Positions 34,841 through 46,100 of a stretch of DNA of 64,000 nucleotides are shown here, piece after piece. Position 1 is the first letter of the stretch. Every line of letters begins with the position of its first letter. The notes under the pieces are model-generated. The model searched no databases and had not been told where the DNA came from. It saw only the letters and a program-made list of their open reading frames with translations. Origin of the DNA: Berberis thunbergii. Lineage: Eukaryota > Streptophyta > Magnoliopsida > Ranunculales > Berberidaceae. The DNA lies in contig QNQO01008307.1 in assembly GCA_003290165.1 (NCBI GenBank), positions 310,001-374,000 on the forward strand, read 5' to 3'. Both the position numbers and the translations under genes were made by a program.

Positions 34841-36499
34841 CTCCCCCACCCAAGTAATAGTCTCCCCCATCTTTCCCCCTCAGACTACCAGTCAATGTGC
34901 CTTGACTGTCAAACACCTCACGTGTCACCATTCTTCCTATTTTGTATGACAAAACTGTCCTTTGCGTGCTTTATCGCGCCTGATGTGATAGCATGTCAAT
35001 CCCAGCCGTCTGTGACCTGAATAAGGCATGTGGACGGCTAAGGATTACTCCATGTCATTTAGTACCATTGAAGATACAGAGAATATGGAGGGAAAACTCC
35101 CATCATTTTCATTTTCTTTGTTCCGTTTCTCCTCTTTCCCTCAGTTTTCACTCTTTTTGATTTCTCACCAATATGAATAAGTGTAATACCGAAACAAATA
35201 AGAGGAAACCCAAAACGAAGAAGGGGAAGAATAGTGTTTTTTGTGTCAAAATATTATCATAGCAGTGATGATGGTGGGAGCACTGCTTCTAGCATACACT
35301 GGGATGATTGCAGTTCGTTCAGTGATTTTAGTGACTTCTTCAATCAGATTCCAACCGATGAGGAGCCAAATCTGAAGAAAGATTTCACTCCTTCCGACAC
35401 TGAAGAGGCGTGAAACCTCCTCTTGTTCATTGGCGTGATATATTATAAGTCTTTTTTGCTATTTTAAGGTTTTCTTTTGGTGCTTCTATATGTAATGCAT
35501 GTTTGAATGGATGGTGTGAATGGTATGATTTTGTTAGTATTTTTTTCATTTGCACAAATTTGGCTTCTCCACTGTTTATTTGTTGTTTCTGAAAGTGATT
35601 TAGTTTGATTTAGTGTGGTTTAGTGTTGCTAGTGGTTGGTGTGGTTTAATGTTGCTAATGGTTGGTGCATCCATGAATCAGTCACAATGTTCATTTTTTA
35701 AAATGTTATATGGTGGTTTAGTGTTGCTATGTGTTGTACTTGTCTTCTATTTTCAGTGTACTATTCATGTTTGATTGCATGATTTAGTGTGGTTTAGTTT
35801 TGTTTTGTTTTGTTTGTCTGTTTTGTTTGCATCAGTGAAAATTGTATGATTTTGTTCTGTTTGTCCGTTTTCAGTCTTCTGTTTGCATCAGTGAAAATGA
35901 TATGATTTTGTTTGTCTGTTTGCAGCAATGGTAAATAGGGACAAGAACTAGAAGTCTGAAACTTAGTAATCCATTACATTGGAAAGTGGAGTAAGATTGC
36001 AGAGATCCCTGGTCTGTGGAAGGTTAGCGATTACAAATATGGGTTATCTATAAAGTTTGTACAAGTGCATGCATAGGGATTACCTGAATTGGGATAAGTA
36101 AAATAAGAGCATCTTTGAAGCTATCCCCAACCCACATAAGCATGCCTTAACCCTTGGAACAACACATAGCTATTTGGATAATGGGTGAGGATGAACATTA
36201 CAAATGATAAAGACTTAATGTATTTTTGAACCCATGCAGACATAATGACAAGGATTATTTGCATGTGTTTGTTGAGGTTAAAGTTGCAGCACAAGTACAT
36301 GAAAACAACACTCCTAGGATTAGTGTGATGAAACCTGAACAAATTTCAACCCCACCTATAGTTGATGTAGACCCTGTCCCTGTAACACAACCCACCTATC
36401 CTAAAAAAATTCATTTGAGGAATAAATGTAGAGCCAAAAGGCCTTGGACCAGGAGGAAGGTTCCAACCCCAAGGAAGAGTAAACCTAGTGATTGGTACT

Positions 36500-36734
36500 A
36501 TGGAGACCCTTGTGTGGGCAAATCTGAGGGGGAGGGTGAGGGTTGAGTCCCAGGCCCAATAGGGTTGACAAGTTACAAAGGGGGGAGATAGTCCCACATA
36601 ACCTGGGGTGCGAAGGGGGATGTGTTACTTATGTGCGAAGTTAGATTCCTATAGTAACAACGCATTTTTAAGCAGTGCGGGCCGGTTGGGCCCAGAGCAG
36701 ACAATATTGTTACTGTGCGTATGAGGTCGCTATA
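36500..36734 (+). repeat. TRIM 5' LTR
   Basis: 235 bp. It starts TATGGAGACCC (TG mutated to TA) and ends GTCGCTATA. It differs from the 3' LTR by scattered substitutions and a few one-base indels. Confidence 0.9.
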
Positions 36735-36737
36735 GAA

Positions 36738-36749
36738 TGGTATCAGAGC
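36738..36749 (+). promoter_or_regulatory. TRIM primer-binding site (tRNA-iMet)
   Basis: TGGTATCAGAGC three bases after the 5' LTR, the standard plant initiator-methionine tRNA primer site. Confidence 0.9.
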
Positions 36750-36803
36750 CTGACCCAGTCGGAAGTGTGTCGACGTGGACGTTGGGCCCCAAGGGGGGTG
36801 GAC

Positions 36804-37039
36804 TGTGGAGACCCTTATGTGGGCGGACCTGAGGGGGAAGGTGAGAGTTGAGGCCCAGACCCAAGAGGGTTGGCAAGCTACAAAAGGGGGAGATAGTCCC
36901 ACATCGCCTGAGTGCGGAAGGGGGACGTGCTACTTATGTGTGAGGTTGGATCCCCATAGTAACAACGCGTTTTAAAGTCGTGCGGGCCGGTTGGGCCCAG
37001 AGTGGACAATATTGTTACTATGCGGATCGGGTTGCTACA
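36804..37039 (+). repeat. TRIM 3' LTR
   Basis: 236 bp. It starts TGTGGAGACCC and ends GTTGCTACA, so the TG..CA ends are intact. It is followed directly by the GGTAC target duplication. Confidence 0.9.
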
Positions 37040-37539
37040 GGTACTCTCCAAGGAAAGGAACTGGGGTAAAGGGCCTAAATACACAAGGGCAAAAAACAAC
37101 AAACCAAGGGGTGCAATGACTGCTAGTGGAAGAAGAAATAATGAACCTCCAAAGGAAATGCCCACATGTCCTCTACAATCACCAAACTTCCAGCCTGAGA
37201 TGCTTACGGCTCCAACTTTACACAACAATCAGAGTATCATGTTCACAACTCAACCCTTTGCACAAGGAGTTCAACCCCCCACCAATGAGGCCGCAAGTTA
37301 ATCTAGTGTTTCAACATGGGAATGGCAGGGGCAGGAGGGGACAAAACAGTTGAAGACCTAGGGGCCTGGAAATGACCTTAGACAGTTGGTGACTCATTCT
37401 CATTTTGGTGTCTCATATTGACATTCTCGTTTTGGTGACTCATTTTGGTGAAAGTGGTTAATGAAAGACAATTAGACAGTTGGCGAAAGCAGTTAGTGAA
37501 AGACAATTTATTTTGGTTTATTGACATTGTCTTATGTGT

Positions 37540-37910
37540 TTTCTGATGGTATTGAATGCTTGTTGGTATGAGAATGTTATCTCAGACTTATGTCAGACTT
37601 GTGTTGGTATGGTACACTAACTGATACACTTGAATGTTTGTTGGTATGGTACACTACTATTGGTATTGAATGCAAGTTTTGTTAAATGGTAGTGAATGTT
37701 TGTTGGTATGGCATGGTATGGTATTGAAAGTGTTATGTCAGGTTTTGAAAGTGTTATGTCAGGTTGCACTTGAGATTGTTAGGTACTGAATGTTATAGAA
37801 AGTGTCATGTCAGGTTGCATGTTGATACTTGAGAGTGCTTGTTGGTATGGTATGGTATTGAAAGTGTTATGTTAGGTTTTGAATTGCAAGGTTGCTTATT
37901 GATGCTTGAA
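37540..37910. repeat. Degenerate minisatellite
   Basis: Irregular tandem copies built from TGTTGGTATGGTA, TGGTATTGAA and AGTGTTATGTCAGGTT in varying order. It is in the 3' part of the MULE. A similar but weaker pattern of TTTAGTGTTGCTA/GGTTGGTG occurs at about 35600-35790. Confidence 0.75.
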
Positions 37911-38631
37911 AGTGTTAAAGCATTTGATTACAATGTGTTATTAACATTCAATGAACATCAAATGAATTTACATTGTTGAAACAACATCAAACTTTGTTGC
38001 AAGAACATCCAATGAACAACAAATAAAGTTACATTGTGCTTTGACATCCAATGTACATGTACTCCTTAAAAAACTTGTCTACTTCAAACTTCCTAATCCC
38101 TTGTTTGATTGTGCTTGTGATACCATGGGATCTGCAAGAAAATCAATGAAGAGTTGTTAATTAGCAATAACTTAACCTCTTAAAATAAATTTGAATGTAA
38201 CTTTGCTCCGTGCAACAGAACTGACCTAATAGATGATGATGATGATGAACTGTAACTCAAGCTTGCCATCAAAACTTGACAAACTTTTCCACTTATTGAT
38301 GCTTGAATATTGAATCTATAGTGAAATAACATGTAGATGTAGTAGTAAAAGCAGATGTGAGAGTTATTGGTGGTGAATTGGAGACGGTGGTGGTGAAGGA
38401 GGAGTTGGCGGATTATCCCAACGTCTTAGTGGAAATTTGAATCTCAACATTCGATTTTAATTGCAACAACTTTGAATCTCAACCTTCAGATCATTAAAGG
38501 GTATTTTGGGCAGTAAAATATGACATTTTTAAATTTAGCACATGCCTTGACGGTCAAAGCACGTTGACTGTTAGTTTGAGGAGGGGGGAATGCAATATGA
38601 ATGTTAATTGGGGGGAAAATGCAATTGACCC

Positions 38632-39960
38632 AAAATTAAAAGGTGTTTGTTTGTAGGTACTAACTTGTAGTTGTTTGATATTTTTGTACTCCCAATTCCC
38701 ACCGCCCACCGTAGCCCTCTTATCCACCGAGTTTCCCTCCTCTAAACACCATTGAGATCTCCTTCCACTACTACCAGAAACTCCATTTATCCTTCGTCGT
38801 TCCTCGTACAATATCCAACAGAGAGGAAAAGAAAGGGAATAAGGCGGCGACAGCGGGAGTAGCATCATTCACGTGATAAAAAGGAGGTGAAAAAGAAAGG
38901 ATGGTAGGTGGAGGAAGGGGAAATAACAATCATTATGAATTTATTATGACGTTATTATTTGAATAAATTTTCATTAAACACTCAATGCTAAGTAATTAGC
39001 ACCCCTCAGGGTGGTTAGTGGTTACTCCAATAAGAACTTAAACTTCTAAAGAGAACTAAAACAAATACACTCTTTAGAGTGTCATACTTCTTATTGAGAT
39101 TTATGAGTCTATTCAGAACAAAAAACAACACCTTCTAGGTTAAAAACTAGGTATTTCTCGTGCCTATGATACTACATACACCAAATATAAAATCATTATG
39201 ACTCATGTCCCTATTCAAAACAAAAGGCAACACCTTCTATGTTGAAAATAGTTAAAAGATTGTATTTCTTGTGGCTACAATACTACATACACTCAATGTA
39301 AAATTACTATATGCAGATAAAGAATGTCTCAAATATTGCATTAGAGTTACTATGGGTGCCTTCCACAACTAGTTACTTTGAACAAACTATTTCACCCAGG
39401 GGCACTCCCCACTAAAACTAAGTTATTTAGACAAAGTATAAAAAAAATCTTATGCACGCCTGGGGACACCAAAACCCCTACTAAGATTATGCATTCAAAA
39501 TTTTAATGAAACTCTACACAAGAAAGCATAAGTAAATCTACATAAAAGAGTATCACTGAGTTTTAGGAAATTTGTAAGGCCTCAAACGGCTGGAGTGACT
39601 TTATTCACCATTTTGGGATTTTGAAATTCTTTTAAAATCATGGTATGTAATGGAAAACTATGGGAACAAATATTACATATTGTTCAACTCCAAAATGGAA
39701 AACACATAGTTGAAGATGTTTGAATGCTTCAAAATCGATTAATCCGACCATCTATATAACAAATCAGAATGGTGTTTTAGATATGAGAAAAAATACGGCT
39801 AAGAGGGAATGGTGTTTGACTGAAATTCATGTTCACAAAAGACTTAAATACCCTTGAACGAAGTTGAAAATTCTCCTTCTACCAAACAATTAACAATTTG
39901 AGTATCGAAGTCACATAGTAAATTTGGTGGTTTTAGTAAGTGGGCGGATATAGCAAGTAA
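38632..39960. repeat. Direct repeat R2, 5' flank of the thioesterase gene
   Basis: Second copy of R1 (33692-34840), about 4.94 kb away. It lies directly before the leader of the palmitoyl-protein thioesterase gene at 40180, so it should hold that gene's upstream DNA. It also carries the MITE-like part (about 38641-39073). Confidence 0.9.
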
Positions 39961-40179
39961 CAGTCTCCCCAACTACTCCATTTCTCACTTGTGCATCAAT
40001 CATCAAGATCGTCATTTCTCGAGTCAACGAAAACAGGGAGAGGGAATATCCACACAAAAAAAAAAAAAAACCAGTTTGTTTTTCTGGAGAAAGAATAGAA
40101 CCCTAGATTTCCGCAATCTAGTGGTTCCAAACCCTATTTTCTTCTTCCTCTACCCTACCCTACACTACCTGTAGCATCC
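39961..40179 (+). promoter_or_regulatory. Leader of the thioesterase gene
   Basis: Sequence between the end of R2 and the ATG at 40180, with an A tract and AACCCTAGATTTCCG. An open frame here (39989-40174) lacks an ATG and ends before the start codon, so I read it as untranslated leader. Confidence 0.45.
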
Positions 40180-43100
40180 ATGGTACCTCCACTGGTCATT
40201 TTCATCGTCTTGGTTTCGGTCCCCTTCACAGCTGCTCTGCCATTCATAGTTTTACATGGTAATAATATCTATTCTATTCACTTTTTCTTTACAATTGTTG
40301 TTGTTGATTCATAAGAGTGTATGTTTGTCTAATTGTATGACGTGATTCATCATAGTTATCAATGAATTATGTAGAATCTACCGAGAAAGTTTAGCCTTTT
40401 CAATTACTAGTTTAGATAGTTTAGGCGGCTTTTGATGTTTTAGCTGAACCTACTGTGTATTTGAATTGATTGATAAGTACCCAAGGACAATTTGTTGGTG
40501 AAACAAGAATCAGTATTACCATTGGTATGATCACAAGGGATAGATACTCCATGACAGAAGTTAGTAACCGAACCACCCTATAACATCACTAAACTCTTGA
40601 ACTAAAAGACCCCAACATTGAACGGAGAACTAGAACCACATACCAAAACGTAAGAGAACCGGGTCAAAATTGTACTCACAAGGGGTGTTTGTTTAAGTTA
40701 GATGATTAAATGTCTTAATAAGAGGGGATGAGGAAGTGTTTGTTTAGGCTCTAATTAGAACCTCCAACTCATGAAAAAATTGTTTCAAACTTGAAAAAAT
40801 TGGTTCAAACTTCAAAGGCTCTTCAGAGCTTTATTTATATCTGATGGAAGAGCCAATTTCCAATTCAAACATTTTACCAAATATATCATTCAGACACTAA
40901 CAACCAACTTGGTTACATGAATACGGATCTGTACGGTGATATGGAAATTTTCAAAAAACTAGGATATGGGTTCGGAGAGGATATAGCATTAAATTATATT
41001 AAAAAAAGTATGGTAACATTTTCAACAATTAAATAATTATATCCATAGACCATAAAACATAAATGCATAAACACTAAAGTTGTATGATTATCATTTCATT
41101 AATTTGTTAAACACTAAAAATAACTCATAAATATATGCATCCTAAACATGCACATCCCACAAAAAATGTTCATATCACATCTTAGTCTAGCAATTTGCAA
41201 AGAAAAATAGGGAAAATAAATGTGTTTGGCCATATTGAGGTCGTATTCTAGCCATTGACCAAGAGATACACCCTTGACTATATTCGGGGTTGGTCAAGGA
41301 TTGTGATTTTGTTTTTCGAGATAATTTCAATCTCCTGATTTAAAAAAATATTTCGGCATGTAAAGAAAAAACTTAAAAATTCGAGGATACATGAAATATA
41401 TATAATGAATTTCGAGGATATATGAAATATGTAAAAAAAATAAGATGCAAGTAAATAAATGTATTAAATACATTAAATGTAGCCTAAATACCAAGAAATG
41501 AAACAAACATGAAATTAATGTATAAATAGAAAATCGGGGGGTGATTTCAAAAATCAATATATAAGTAGAAGAAATGATAATTAGAAAATTAGGGGGTGGT
41601 TTCAAAAATCAATAAATAATTAGAAGAAATGATAATTAAAAAAATCCCAAAAAGTTTTGAAAAAACCCCCAAATTTTCGAATAGACACTTGAAAAAATGT
41701 AAAATTTCTTTCGCTTTTTTTCTATTCGTAATTTGAAAAAAACAAAATTTTCGTGAGATTTTGCGAAATCTCATTCCTTCAGTGGAATATCAGTATCGAG
41801 GCGTATCCGACATGGGTACATTGGATTTTTTTGGTGTATTGGTGCTCTCTAGCTAACAACCATAGTTTTAAATACTCATGCATAATTGATTCAGATCATA
41901 GTTATCAATATCTTACGATATGCATGAAATGATTCACCTTATGTAACGTATCCAAGTCTCATCGATACGGTACATGATATCTTACAATACACCGATATTA
42001 ATGTAACCTAAACTACAAACTAAAATAAATTTAAACAAAAGACAAGTAAAACTAAATAAACCTAAATAATCTCTATTGAAATTTCTTCATTTATAAAAAA
42101 ACCAACTACAACCAATGGCCTATTGGCCCTATTTATACTAAACCTAAGTTGCAAAGCAAACAATCTTATCCTAAATACTATGGGAGCCATAATCTCCACT
42201 CATTCTATTATGGGCTTACTCAACAACAAAACTAAATTAAATAGATAAACAAAATCTATCGTTACATCGGATATAGAATGGATATACCAGAAGTGATGTG
42301 AAATAATGGATGGATTATATGAAGTAGCTCGCATGTAAGTTTACACAAGTCATTTGTCAAAGAAAACATTTTTAGAGACCTCATTGCTTGAATAAGTCTT
42401 ATTTATGTCTTATATATGCTTTTGATATATATAATATAATCTTATATCTGTAAAATTTATACTATTTCTTACAATATACACGTATCTGAAATTTAGGTTT
42501 CCGATACACGATATGATAAACATTTTGATAGATGTGTAAATAATCACCCCCTTAAACATAGAGCACCATAACCACCATGGCTAGAGTAGCAAGCACCACC
42601 ATTGCCACCCCCACCATAACCAATCCCACCTTCTTCACATGACCATTGTATCCATTGCCATCTCCTCCAAATCCAACGTTATCTCCTCATTTCCACTGCC
42701 ACCATTTCCATATCCTTCAACACCGCTTGAGCCGCCGCCACCTCTGCTGCTCCCCCAGAATCGTTGATAGTGATGTTCCTCTCATCAAGTGCCTACTCGT
42801 TAACTCCCTCAATAGCATCCCTCATCGACCGCTCGTTCGTAAACGTCACAAATACCCCCTTGACCTCCCTGTCTCTCCATCCGGGATAATCTTAGATTCA
42901 AGGATCTTTCTGCAGATAGAGAAGGCCTTCTCAAGGGCCTTATGAGCATGCAAGACCTCCAACGAAGCACCAATACTCAACATCTGCGAAAGTCATTAGA
43001 ATCAAAAGGACAAGAACTAAAAACCACCTAGAAAATGAAGAAGGATGAATGAGGGGGAGGATTTCCAATCCATGTCAAAGAGAGAACTGCTCGTTAATGA

Positions 43101-46100
43101 TCGATACTCTTATTCTCAAACTTTGTTGAAGGTATATTATGGAATAGGATCCCGTATCTACCAACATCACAAAATTCATTTTTATAAACATTTTCTATTA
43201 GGAAACCATACTAACTATTATTTGGTAACTATGGTTTATAGAAAGAGATACCATTTGTAATACAAGCTACAAATATGAATTAAGTTCATTAAGGATGTAG
43301 GTGGTTCAATCTCTAATTTAAAGATCAATATCTAGGCGAGGGTCTTATCATGAACAGAGCATCGCTTCTGTGCTGACTATTTTGCCACCACCCTTTGTTG
43401 TATGTCGCCTTCTAGTTCATAGTTGTCATCTACCTTCATCCATCATCATATGTGTTTTTGTCTTTGCTCGTGTTCTATCCTCTCAAGAGAGGTATGGTCT
43501 GCATTCAATCTTAACAATAGAAGAACAGAAATCCATCCTAGAAATGTTATCATGAATCCACTAGCAGTACGTATTCCTGTATCATCATTCGTTCGACCTC
43601 TAGTTGGTTTTCAGTTCTATGAACAAAAAACCTCTAGTTGATTTTCAGTTCTATGAACAAAAAACACAAATTTTATCAGTCCATCTAGATAGTTTTATGG
43701 TAACTACCTTGAAGTTCTCACTGGCTGCCCGGGTAGACGATCCTTTGCTCAAGACTGGTTTCTGCACAAGATCTCGTGCCGAGTAAGGTGGTGGGGAGGT
43801 TCCCACTAGAAGGTAATCTGTTCCTCAAGTTAGTTTTCATACGTAAGTGACTAAATGGGCACAATAACCTCAACATGAGTGTAATACTTGGATATGTGAC
43901 AGGTCTGAGCTATTCAATTTTAGGCGTCCTTTTCTGCAAGGTTTGAACATCTCCACTGGTCTTTGATATAAGCCATGTATAAACTTATACATGGTATTGG
44001 TATAAGGCTATATGTCAAAAATCTGACATTGGTTAAACTGCATCTTATATATAAATCCAGGTCGCACAGTACGTTTTCTAAAAAGTTGTTGGCTTTCCAG
44101 AAGCTGTGGGCCACTTAAACCCACTTAAAGATAAATGGTGTGGCTGTGTTTCGAACCTCTGATCACACACTCAAAACACCGTAAGCTATTGAGCTTTACC
44201 ATGGATCACATCATCACAACACTTTTGAAGACCGATATGAATTGCAGAATGAGCAATGCAATTCAGGTAGAATACACAGAAAATTGGGTACACTAGCAGA
44301 GAAAACAATGCAGAACAGGAGCAGGGATTGAAATCAAGAATTGAACTGTATTGAATTATGTATATAGGCTGTTCGAGAGGCCTAACTCTCCACTGAGCAA
44401 ATGCTCTTTGTACAAAGGTTTTACAAATTGAATGAAGGAATCCTTCCCTTCTAACTGTTCTCCTCTATATAGTTTTTACATCTGCTAATTCTAATGACTA
44501 ACTGACTTGCACAACTTGCTATAGAATATTGACAACTTGTTAACAACTTGCTAACAAAACCACTTGCTATCAAAGTATTAACAGAATGTGGATGGTTAAC
44601 AAAATACTAACAGAGCATTCTCGCTGGTACTAACGACTCCTTGTTGGCTCCTTGAATGGCCTATGTCAAGACCTCCCCTGCTAGCTCATTGCTGATTCCT
44701 CACCATATCTGTTATGCTTCCTGATTCCTCACCATATCTGTTCTGCTTCCTGATTCATTGCATGATTCTTGTTACCTCATTGCAGTTCCATAATTGTGCT
44801 GCTTCCTACGCCTTTGTCTCTGATATGTATGATACACCGGGGGTCTATCAATTCCTCCCCCCAAAGTAACCACCTTGTCCTCAAGGTGAAACTCCGAAAA
44901 TTGCTGTCTAATTAACACAGACTCTTCCCAAGTAGCTTCAAAGATGAGTAGCCCCTTCCACTGAATAAGAACTTCATCAGGAAAATGGCTGCTCACTGAT
45001 TTGGAACGACATTCCAACACCTTCTCAGAATACACTAACATCTCCAAGTCGGCACTGAGTTGAGGAAGAAGTGTAGAAGACACAATACCATTTCCTACCG
45101 CCTTTCTCAGTTGAGAAACATGAAATACTGGATGGATTTGCGATGACGCAGGTAATTCCAGCTTATAAGCCACTTCACCCACCTTTTGAAGTACTTTGTA
45201 AGGTCCATAGTACCTGGTTGCTAATTTCTGGTTTTCCCTTCTTGCCAATGACTGTTGACGGTAAGGTCGTAACTTCAAAAACACCAAGTCACCTACTGTA
45301 AAAAACACTTCACGCCTAGATGAATCCGCATAGCGCTTCATCCTTTGCTGAGCTCGAAGTAGGCTGCATCCTTAGATCATCCAAAGCAGCGTCCCTGTCC
45401 AGCCATATTTTTTTTACAGAAGACACTGATGTGCTACCTTGGTCCACCTTTAGTAACTTTGGAGGATCCCTGCCATATAAGGCTTTGAAAGGAGAACACC
45501 CAAGAGAAGAATGAGTGGATGTATTATACCAATACTCTGCCCATAACGACCATTTGGCCCATTGCTTGGGCTTATCATAAGCAAAACACCTTAAGTACGT
45601 CTCCACACAACGATTCACTACTTCAGACTGCCCGTCGGTTTGAGGGTGGTACGCTGTGCTTCGTTTCAGGAATGTCCCTTGTAAGTGAAAAATCTCCTTC
45701 CAGAAATTGCTTAAATTTTTTTATCTCGATCTGTAATGATCGAAATAGGAACCCCATGAAGCCTTACAACCTTCTGAATGAATGTTTTAGCTACACCTTC
45801 AGCTGTGAACAGGTGACGTAACCCCACAAAATGTGCATACTTGCTCAAACGATCCACTACCACCAATATCGTATCAACTCCATAAGATCGTGGTAATCCT
45901 TCAATGAAATCCATGGTAATATCATCCCACACTTGCGCCGGTAAGGGAATTGGTTGTAACAGTCCTGCTGGAGTGGTAGCCATGTACTTATTCCGTTGAC
46001 ACACATCACACTCCGCCACCATTCGAGCAACATCAGACCTCATACCAAACCAATACAATTCTCTGGCTAAACGCTGAAAAGTCTTTGCCTCGCCGGAATG

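Larger units (their letters stand above)
36500..37039 (+). mobile_element. Complete TRIM retrotransposon, 540 bp
   Basis: Two direct repeats of about 235 bp flank a 69-bp middle. The middle starts near the primer-binding site TGGTATCAGAGC (36738-36749, complementary to the 3' end of initiator tRNA-Met) and ends with a purine-rich stretch (CCCCAAGGGGGGTGGAC) before the right repeat. The 5-bp target duplication GGTAC is intact at 36495-36499 and 37040-37044. This fits the definition of a terminal-repeat retrotransposon in miniature: under 1 kb, no genes. It interrupts a coding stretch of the surrounding MULE; joining the flanks at one GGTAC restores an open frame. It does not carry the 5S rRNA-like sequence of Cassandra TRIMs. 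Confidence 0.92.
34828..38632 (+). mobile_element. Damaged Mutator-like element (MULE)
   Basis: The ends are inverted repeats of roughly 80 bp. The left has CAGTCAATGTGCCTTGACTG; the reverse complement of the right has CAGTCAACGTGCTTTGACCG. C-rich blocks lie further out on both sides. Inside are coding pieces: a short basic frame at 35173-35262, an acidic piece in another frame up to about 35414, a transposase-N-terminus-like frame near 36226-36500 (NDKDYLHVFVEVKVAAQVHE, then RAKRPWTRRKVPTPRKSKPS), and a Pro/Gln/Asn-rich tail near 37050-37300. The catalytic DDE core and SWIM zinc finger were not found, so the element is deleted or a derivative. A TRIM has inserted at 36500. No matching 9-bp target duplication was found outside the ends. 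Confidence 0.5.

Noticed and set aside
36500..37039. Cassandra-type TRIM.
   Set aside because: The LTRs show no 5S rRNA-like internal promoter sequence.
36346..37228. Overlapping minus-strand frames repeated twice.
   Set aside because: They are the two TRIM LTRs read backwards; the repetition comes from the LTR pair.
33692..39960. R1 and R2 as LTRs of one large retrotransposon.
   Set aside because: No TG..CA ends, no primer-binding site after R1, no polypurine tract before R2 and no retroviral genes between; the middle has its own inverted ends.
39989..40174. 61-codon frame just before the thioesterase start.
   Set aside because: No ATG and no homology; lies in the leader.
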